From CAYIBZ01 sp964361795 (lineage in GTDB: Bacteria > Patescibacteriota > Minisyncoccia > UBA6257 > WO2-44-18): 6,248 nucleotides of DNA. The stretch covers positions 1 to 6,248 of the forward strand of contig CAYIBZ010000034.1 of assembly GCA_964361795.1 (NCBI GenBank), given 5' to 3'. The notes under the pieces are model-generated. The model was given only the letters and a program-made list of their open reading frames with translations, searched no databases and was not told the DNA's origin. Of the stretch, positions 1 to 3,688 are shown one piece after another (position 1 is the stretch's first letter; every line of letters begins with the position of its first letter). The translations under genes were made by a program, and so were the position numbers.

Positions 1-12
1 GATAATTGATTC

Positions 13-63
13 ATTGAAAATTCATTGTAAATTGAAAATTGTAAATTGTAAATTGGCAAATTA
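13..63. repeat. AT-rich AAATTG/ATTGTAA word repeats upstream of rpsO
   Basis: This leader DNA consists of near-tandem 7- to 11-base words built on ATTGTAA, ATTGAAA and AAATTG. No open frame crosses it with coding character. The words are degenerate and not evenly spaced, so this is not a CRISPR or a clean microsatellite. Its function is unknown. It may be intergenic low-complexity sequence, or a curved AT-rich UP-like region upstream of the rpsO promoter; the latter is inference. Confidence 0.6.
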
Positions 64-80
64 ATTTTTTAAATTAATTT
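58..80. repeat. AT palindrome (two AAATTAATTT copies)
   Basis: The 10-base word AAATTAATTT, itself self-complementary, occurs twice with three T residues between the copies. It can form a 10-bp all-AT stem with a 3-base loop. No GC-rich stem is present, so it is not a convincing intrinsic terminator. It lies about 55 bases before the rpsO start and could be a DNA-bending or protein-binding site. Only the symmetry is directly seen. Confidence 0.5.
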
Positions 81-97
81 AAAATTTCGAGACTTGT

Positions 98-126
98 TTG
101 CATATTTTTACCAAAGTTGGCATACT
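98..126 (+). promoter_or_regulatory. candidate rpsO promoter
   Basis: A TTGCAT hexamer (98-103) lies 17 bases upstream of CATACT (121-126), which is preceded by TGG and so resembles an extended -10. CATACT matches TATAAT at 4 of 6 positions and the -35 at only 3 of 6, so the call is modest. The hexamer ends 7 bases before the chosen rpsO ATG at 134, so transcription would begin at or within a couple of bases of the start codon. Confidence 0.35.
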
Positions 127-133
127 AGATAAC

Positions 134-400
134 ATGTTAACTCAAAGAAAAAAGAAAATGATTGTTAAGGAACACGGCATCCACGAAACCGACACCGGCT
201 CTACCGCGGTCCAGATTAGCTTGCTGACGTCAAAAATTGAAGAATTGACCGGCCATCTCAAACAGCATCCGAAAGACGATCATTCCCGCCGCGGCCTTTT
301 GAAAATGGTCGGCAAACGCCGCCGTCTTCTGAAGTATTTATCAAAGAAAGACAGCAAAGCGTATAATAGTTTGATTAAAAAATTAGGATTAAAAAAGTAA
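134..400 (+). CDS. rpsO: 30S ribosomal protein S15
   Basis: This gene encodes S15, a primary binding protein of the 16S rRNA central domain that also takes part in a contact with the 50S subunit. The 88-residue product matches the usual length of the family. The conserved DTGSTAVQ segment is at residues 20-27, the HSRRGL rRNA-binding motif at 50-55, and the basic RRRLLKYL stretch and C-terminal IKKLGLKK follow. The start at 134 (MLTQRKKK) was chosen because it reproduces the family N-terminus. An in-frame ATG at 98 would add 12 residues without family resemblance and would overlap the candidate promoter. No Shine-Dalgarno is visible before 134, which suggests a leaderless message. The gene is followed after one base by the NYN nuclease gene and then by pnp, echoing the classic rpsO-pnp operon. 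Autoregulation through a leader pseudoknot, as known in E. coli, would need a leader that appears absent here. Confidence 0.96.
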   Translation: MLTQRKKKMIVKEHGIHETDTGSTAVQISLLTSKIEELTGHLKQHPKDDHSRRGLLKMVGKRRRLLKYLSKKDSKAYNSLIKKLGLKK

Positions 401-401
401 G

Positions 402-908
402 ATGAAGAACAAGGAACAAAGAGTAGGAATTTTTATAGATGTACAAAATCTTTATCATTCGGCAAAAAATCTTTATAAGGCGAGAGTTAATTTCAAAGAA
501 CTTATAAAACATCTCACTGGGGGCCGGAAATTAATCCGAGCAATTGCTTATGTGGTGAAAACCGAAGAAAGCGCCGAGAGCGCGGAAGCGTCCTTTTTTG
601 ACGCTCTTAAGCAAGCGGGCATTGAATTAAGAATGAAGGACATTCAAATCTACCCCGGCGGATTCAAAAAAGCCGATTGGGATGTTGGTATGGCAGTTGA
701 CGCTGTCCGAATGGCCGATTTTTTGGATGTTGTAGTCTTGGTAACCGGCGATGGCGATTTTATTCCATTGGTTGAATACCTGACAATGGGCCGAGGCAGA
801 GTAGTGGAAGTTGCCGCTTTTAGCCGAACCGGCTCCGCCAAGCTCAAGGAAGTGGCGGATGAGTTTATTGGAATTGAAGAAATACCAAGAGCTCTACTTA
901 AAAAATAA
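402..908 (+). CDS. NYN domain (LabA/DUF88-like) putative ribonuclease
   Basis: The 168-residue product is a single NYN domain, the PIN-like fold of metal-dependent ribonucleases. Visible motifs are the N-terminal FIDVQNLY with D13 and N16, the central KKADWDVGMAVD with D92, D94 and D100, and the TGDGDF strand-end motif with D117 and D119. Together these form the expected acidic metal site, so the enzyme is probably active on RNA. Its substrate cannot be read from the sequence. There is no signal peptide or membrane segment, so it should be cytoplasmic. The start ATG lies one base after the rpsO stop, implying translational coupling; the nearest purine-rich stretch, AGGA at 385-388, is rather far upstream. 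Sitting between rpsO and pnp, it probably belongs to an RNA-processing or ribosome-associated decay unit. That role is inferred from context only. An alternative reading is a LabA-type regulator without defined catalysis. Confidence 0.9.
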   Translation: MKNKEQRVGIFIDVQNLYHSAKNLYKARVNFKELIKHLTGGRKLIRAIAYVVKTEESAESAEASFFDALKQAGIELRMKDIQIYPGGFKKADWDVGMAVDAVRMADFLDVVVLVTGDGDFIPLVEYLTMGRGRVVEVAAFSRTGSAKLKEVADEFIGIEEIPRALLKK

Positions 909-933
909 TCACTATCAGCGAATAACGAATCTA

Positions 934-963
934 TTACGAATATACGAATTCGTTTATTCGTAA
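934..963. repeat. 30-bp near-perfect palindrome in the NYN-pnp gap
   Basis: The left arm TTACGAATATACGAA and right arm TTCGTTTATTCGTAA are complementary at 14 of 15 positions and directly abut. In RNA this gives a long hairpin with a minimal loop. Outer GCGAAT (918-923) and ATTCGC (967-972) can extend the structure. The word ACGAAT recurs three times on the left side. There is no trailing T-run, so it is not a typical intrinsic terminator. It lies in the presumed pnp leader, 29 bases before the start codon, and may be an RNase III-type processing site or an intergenic palindromic repeat. Only the symmetry is directly observed. Confidence 0.75.
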
Positions 964-992
964 CTGATTCGCAATTAGTTGATTTAAACGCC

Positions 993-3128
993 ATGAATCT
1001 CAATAAAAAACAGTTTTCAACGGATTATCAGGGAAGAAAGTTGACTTTGGAAGTCAGCGACCTTGCCGGTCAAGCCACTTCCGCCGTTTTAGGCCGTTAT
1101 GGCGACACGGCGGTTTTAGTTACGGCGGTAATGAGTGATAAAGATAAAGCGGGAATAGATTATTTTCCGCTCATAGTTGATTACGAAGAGCGTTTTTATG
1201 CCGTCGGAAAAATTCTGGGAAGCCGATTTATTAGGAGAGAAGGCCGGCCGTCAGAAGAAGCAATTTTATCCGGACGACTTATTGATCGCGCCATCCGCCC
1301 GCTTTTTGACCAACGTTTGCGCCGAGAAGTTCAGTTAGTCGTCACTATATTGGAAGTGGACGAAGAAAATGACACGGATTTTATCACCATGCTTACCGCC
1401 TCCACCGCTTTAGCAATTTCTGAAATCCCTTGGGCTGGCCCCGTCGCCGGCGTCAAACTCCTAAGGTCATCGCAAGACCTTAAAGTTAATCCGACCAACT
1501 CTCAAGTTAAAGCGGGCTGGCCAGGGGACGGGGCCTTTTTGAGCTTCGTCGCCGGTACCGCCGATCGGATCAATATGATTGAGTTGGAGGGTATTGACGC
1601 GAGTGAAGCCAGTGTCGCCAAAGCTTTTGCCGAATCTCAAAAAGAAATTAATCATTTGATAGATTGGCAAAAAGGGATCGTCAAAGAAATTGGCAAGCCA
1701 AAATCCGCTGTTCATTTAGCCGAGCCGGACGAATCATTAATAAAAGTAGTGAAAGAATTTTTGGCCGGAAAATTGGAAGCGGCAATGTTTTCTAAAAACA
1801 AGCAAGAAAGAGAAGCAAAAATGTCAGAATTACACGAACTTCTAAGGGGGCATGTTTTAGAACAGGGCCTAACCGACAAAGAAGTGTCTGCCGCCGAGCA
1901 TTTATTTGAAAACGCAACAGATGAATTAGTGCATCGTAAAATTTTAGAAGAAAATCAGCGTCCGGACGGCCGAAAGTTGGATGAAATTCGTGATTTACAC
2001 GCGGAAGTCGGAGTGTTAAAGCGCACGCATGGTTCCGCTGTTTTCGTTCGCGGCAATACTCAAGCTCTGGTTGTTACCACCATCGCTCCGCCGGGCTCCG
2101 AACAGCTGATTGAGACTATGGAATTTTCCGGAAAGCGCCGTTTCATCCTGCATTACAACTTTCCTCCGTATTCTACCGGAGAAGTTGGCCGGGTTGGCAA
2201 TCCCGGCCGCCGAGAAATCGGCCATGGCGCGCTTGCCGAAAAAGCAGTCCGCAATCTGATTCCTTCGCAAGAAGAATTCCCTTATACCATTCGCGTAGTT
2301 TCCGAAATTTTGTCATCCAACGGTTCGTCTTCTCAAGCTACTATTTGCGGCGCCTCGCTTTCCCTAATGGACGCCGGCGTTCCCATTAAAAAAGCCGTTG
2401 CCGGCATCGCGATGGGCTTGATTGTCGAGCAATCCAATTTAAGGTCATCGCAAGACCTTAAATATAAGGTGTTGACCGACATCCAGGGTCCGGAAGATCA
2501 TTACGGCGACATGGATTTTAAAGTTGCCGGCAGCGCTGATGGAGTAAGAGCGATTCAAATGGATGTAAAAATTGACGGTCTTACCAACCAAATGCTGGTT
2601 GACGGCCTCGCTCAAGCCAAAAAAGCCCGTTTGGAAATTCTCAAGGAGATGAATAAAGCCATCAGTCAGCCGCGCAAAGAACTTTCTCCTTACGCGCCTC
2701 TAGTTTTAACAATAGATATTAATCCGGAAAAAATCGGAGAAGTTATCGGCCCGGGAGGAAAAGTTATCAATGGCATTATCGCGAAAACTGGCGCGCTCAC
2801 CATTGACATTGAACAGACCGGGAAAGTTTACATTGCCGGCGCCACCAAAGAAAAAGCGCAAGCGGCTTATCAAATGGTTGCCGACATCATTCGTGAATAT
2901 AAAGTAGGGGAGATCGTGGAAGGTCAGGTAGTGAAAATTCTGGATTTTGGCGCGATCGTGGAATTCGCCCCCGGCCGCGACGGAATGATCCATGTTTCCG
3001 AACTCAAACAAGGGTATGTGAAGAAAGTAGAAGATGTTGTCAAGCTGGGGGATTTTGTCAGGGCAAAAGTTATAAGGGTGGAGGATGGGAAGATCGGTTT
3101 GTCTATTAAAGCTTTGCAAAACCAGTAG
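993..3128 (+). CDS. pnp: polynucleotide phosphorylase (PNPase)
   Basis: PNPase degrades RNA 3' to 5' by phosphorolysis, releasing nucleoside diphosphates, and acts as a homotrimer in the cytoplasm. The 711-residue product has the full family layout. It begins with a first RNase PH domain (about 12-230, with GRFIRREGRPSEEAILSGR and LIDRAIRPLF), then an all-alpha linker (about 238-316). The second RNase PH domain starts at RPDGR (323-327) and carries the phosphate-binding GSSS (444-447) and GDMDFK (505-510); D502, D508 and K510 correspond to the known E. coli catalytic residues D486, D492 and K494. A KH domain with IGPGGK (585-590) and a C-terminal S1 domain (about 639-708) follow. The catalytic core looks intact. 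The start at 993 is the only usable start codon after the previous stop, and no Shine-Dalgarno is visible. Oddly, residues 157-164 and 483-490 are the same octapeptide LRSSQDLK, encoded by identical hairpin DNA; the second appears to be an insertion relative to E. coli. Confidence 0.98.
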   Translation: MNLNKKQFSTDYQGRKLTLEVSDLAGQATSAVLGRYGDTAVLVTAVMSDKDKAGIDYFPLIVDYEERFYAVGKILGSRFIRREGRPSEEAILSGRLIDRAIRPLFDQRLRREVQLVVTILEVDEENDTDFITMLTASTALAISEIPWAGPVAGVKLLRSSQDLKVNPTNSQVKAGWPGDGAFLSFVAGTADRINMIELEGIDASEASVAKAFAESQKEINHLIDWQKGIVKEIGKPKSAVHLAEPDESLIKVVKEFLAGKLEAAMFSKNKQEREAKMSELHELLRGHVLEQGLTDKEVSAAEHLFENATDELVHRKILEENQRPDGRKLDEIRDLHAEVGVLKRTHGSAVFVRGNTQALVVTTIAPPGSEQLIETMEFSGKRRFILHYNFPPYSTGEVGRVGNPGRREIGHGALAEKAVRNLIPSQEEFPYTIRVVSEILSSNGSSSQATICGASLSLMDAGVPIKKAVAGIAMGLIVEQSNLRSSQDLKYKVLTDIQGPEDHYGDMDFKVAGSADGVRAIQMDVKIDGLTNQMLVDGLAQAKKARLEILKEMNKAISQPRKELSPYAPLVLTIDINPEKIGEVIGPGGKVINGIIAKTGALTIDIEQTGKVYIAGATKEKAQAAYQMVADIIREYKVGEIVEGQVVKILDFGAIVEFAPGRDGMIHVSELKQGYVKKVEDVVKLGDFVRAKVIRVEDGKIGLSIKALQNQ
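1462..1484 (+). repeat. palindromic element copy 1 inside pnp
   Basis: This 23-bp sequence is identical to 2440-2462. It has arms TAAGGTC (1462-1468) and GACCTTA (1476-1482) around the loop ATCGCAA, giving a 7-bp perfect stem. With the flanking C at 1461 it is read as LRSSQDLK (PNPase residues 157-164). It lies between GPVAGVKL and VNPT in the first RNase PH domain. By recalled comparison with E. coli PNPase this interval has the same overall length, so here the element seems to replace a turn rather than lengthen it. Confidence 0.85.
2437..2463 (+). repeat. palindromic element copy 2 inside pnp
   Basis: This is the second copy of the 23-bp identical core (2440-2462), with a longer perfect stem: ATTTAAGGTC (2437-2446) pairs with GACCTTAAAT (2454-2463) around the loop ATCGCAA. 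It is read in the same frame as copy 1, giving LRSSQDLK at PNPase residues 483-490. It sits between GIAMGLIVEQSN and YKVLTDI, where E. coli PNPase (recalled) joins the equivalent parts directly. It therefore looks like a net insertion of 8 codons just before the catalytic aspartate region. Confidence 0.88.
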
Positions 3129-3130
3129 TT

Positions 3131-3182
3131 TCCAATGTCCAAATCCCAATGCCAAATGAAGCTCAAAATCCCAAATCCCAAA
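3131..3182 (+). repeat. AAATCCCAA-type word repeats, left flank
   Basis: Overlapping words CCAATGTCC, AAATCCCAA, AAATCCCAAATCCCAAAAA and AAGCTC fill the short gap after pnp. They run into the first dozen codons of the next gene, where they encode QNPKSQK. Words of the same family reappear on the opposite strand after that gene (3519-3580). Function is unknown; this may be an intergenic repeat family of the genome. Confidence 0.65.
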
Positions 3183-3511
3183 AATACGATCTAGCAGATA
3201 GAACCATCAGATTTGCCGAGCAAATAGTTGCTTTTTGTACAACGGTGCCAAAAAACCCGGTTACCATGCCGCTGATAAGTCAGTTGGTTCGTTCCGGTAC
3301 TAGTGTGGGTGCTAACTATGCCGAAGCCGACGGCGCGTCATCAAAAAAAGATTTTAATAACAAAATCTCCATCTGTCGCAAAGAGGCAAAAGAAACCAAA
3401 TACTGGTTAACGGTTATCTCAAAAGCCGTTTCTGATAAAGAAGAAGCGGCAACATATCTTCTAAAAGAAGCGCAAGAATTCATTCTTATTTTTTCCGCTA
3501 TTTTAAGGTGA
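3149..3511 (+). CDS. four helix bundle protein (23S rRNA IVP family)
   Basis: The 120-residue product matches the small all-helical family first named for proteins encoded in intervening sequences of bacterial 23S rRNA. Recognisable features are YDLADRTIRFAEQIVAF near residue 13, the central SQLVRSGTSVGANYAEADGASSKKDF, ISICRKEAKETKYWL, and a final helix ending near AILR. Length and layout are typical. No catalytic residues are evident and the molecular role of the family is not established; members form oligomeric bundles. The gene is free-standing here, 20 bases after pnp, with no rRNA around it. The start at 3149 is the only ATG in frame before the conserved region, and residues 1-12 are encoded by the flanking repeat words, so they are probably not conserved. 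No Shine-Dalgarno is seen. Ending at TGA fits the family length, which argues for the standard genetic code. Confidence 0.9.
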   Translation: MPNEAQNPKSQKYDLADRTIRFAEQIVAFCTTVPKNPVTMPLISQLVRSGTSVGANYAEADGASSKKDFNNKISICRKEAKETKYWLTVISKAVSDKEEAATYLLKEAQEFILIFSAILR

Positions 3512-3518
3512 AAGGTGA

Positions 3519-3580
3519 TTTGTCTTTGTCATTGGTATTTGGGATTTCAATTGATATTGGAGCTTTGTAATTGGGATTTT
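3519..3580 (-). repeat. AAATCCCAA-type word repeats, right flank (inverted)
   Basis: Read on the minus strand, this segment carries AATCCCAATTAC, AAGCTCCAATATC, AAATCCCAAATACC and AATGACAAAG. These are the same word family as the block upstream of the four-helix-bundle gene, which is thus bracketed in inverted orientation. The longest clean match to the left block is AAATCCCAAAT. In RNA the two flanks could pair partially. No terminator is recognisable here. Confidence 0.6.
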
Positions 3581-3606
3581 TAAAGCGAAAACTGCGCTTA
3601 TCAAAG

Positions 3607-3615
3607 TTATCCACA
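3607..3615 (+). promoter_or_regulatory. single perfect DnaA-box 9-mer
   Basis: TTATCCACA equals the consensus DnaA box. It lies about 33 bases upstream of the -10 element of the large surface-protein gene. No second box or AT-rich unwinding tract accompanies it, so it is not evidence of an origin. By simple chance one such 9-mer on either strand is expected in roughly 5 percent of windows this size. DnaA-linked regulation is possible but unproven. Confidence 0.3.
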
Positions 3616-3644
3616 ACCATCTTGTCCAACAGTCAACTTTCTTT

Positions 3645-3653
3645 TGCTATAAT
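3645..3653 (+). promoter_or_regulatory. extended -10 promoter for the surface-protein gene
   Basis: TGCTATAAT is a perfect extended -10 (TGN plus TATAAT). A TTGTCC hexamer at 3622-3627 is a poor -35 because its spacing is about 20 bases, but extended -10 promoters do not require one. A start around A3660 is predicted, 6 bases after the -10. The surface-protein gene therefore probably has its own transcript, separate from rpsO-pnp. Confidence 0.7.
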
Positions 3654-3659
3654 AATTCT

Positions 3660-3677
3660 ATGAGCCAAAGCGCTCAT
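3660..3677 (+). promoter_or_regulatory. 5' leader hairpin of the surface-protein mRNA
   Basis: ATGAGC (3660-3665) and GCTCAT (3672-3677) form a perfect 6-bp stem around CAAAGC. The stem begins exactly at the predicted transcription start, so it would cap the mRNA 5' end and could protect it from decay. The same bases open an 8-codon mini-frame (MSQSAHKK, 3660-3686, TGA) ending 2 bases before the main ATG. Whether that frame is translated cannot be told. Confidence 0.5.
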
Positions 3678-3683
3678 AAGAAG
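3678..3683 (+). promoter_or_regulatory. ribosome binding site deciding the ATG at 3689
   Basis: AAGAAG, one mismatch from AAGGAG, lies 5 bases before ATG 3689. An alternative GTG at 3683 overlaps this site and has no ribosome binding site of its own at useful spacing, so the ATG was chosen. Confidence 0.45.
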
Positions 3684-3688
3684 TGAAA

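Noticed and set aside
13..57. Possible CRISPR-like or tandem array near the left edge
   Set aside because: The words are short (7-11 bases), degenerate and lack unique spacers of constant length.
906..992. Stop-codon readthrough linking the NYN protein to PNPase
   Set aside because: The gap is in frame and open after the TAA, but its translation contains the palindrome and looks non-coding. Both proteins are complete without it.
650..1003. Minus-strand open frame across the NYN gene end and pnp leader
   Set aside because: It is low-complexity Ser/Thr-rich translation opposite a clear NYN domain, with no start signal.
2706..3155. Long open frame on the minus strand opposite the 3' end of pnp
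   Set aside because: It lies wholly across the KH and S1 coding region, shows no recognisable domain, and is explained as a shadow of pnp.
3149..3511. Intervening sequence inside a 23S rRNA gene
   Set aside because: The protein belongs to that family, but the flanks are pnp and a surface-protein promoter, with no rRNA sequence.
3509..3540. Recoding of UGA (as in some Patescibacteria)
   Set aside because: The four-helix-bundle protein ends at TGA at the usual family length, and neither pnp nor the 853-codon frame contains an in-frame TGA.
3581..3600. Terminator hairpin AAGCG/CGCTT after the four-helix-bundle gene
   Set aside because: It has only a 5-bp stem, a 7-base loop and no following T-run.
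3607..3660. Replication origin
   Set aside because: There is only one DnaA box, with no cluster, no dnaA/dnaN neighbourhood and no clear unwinding region.
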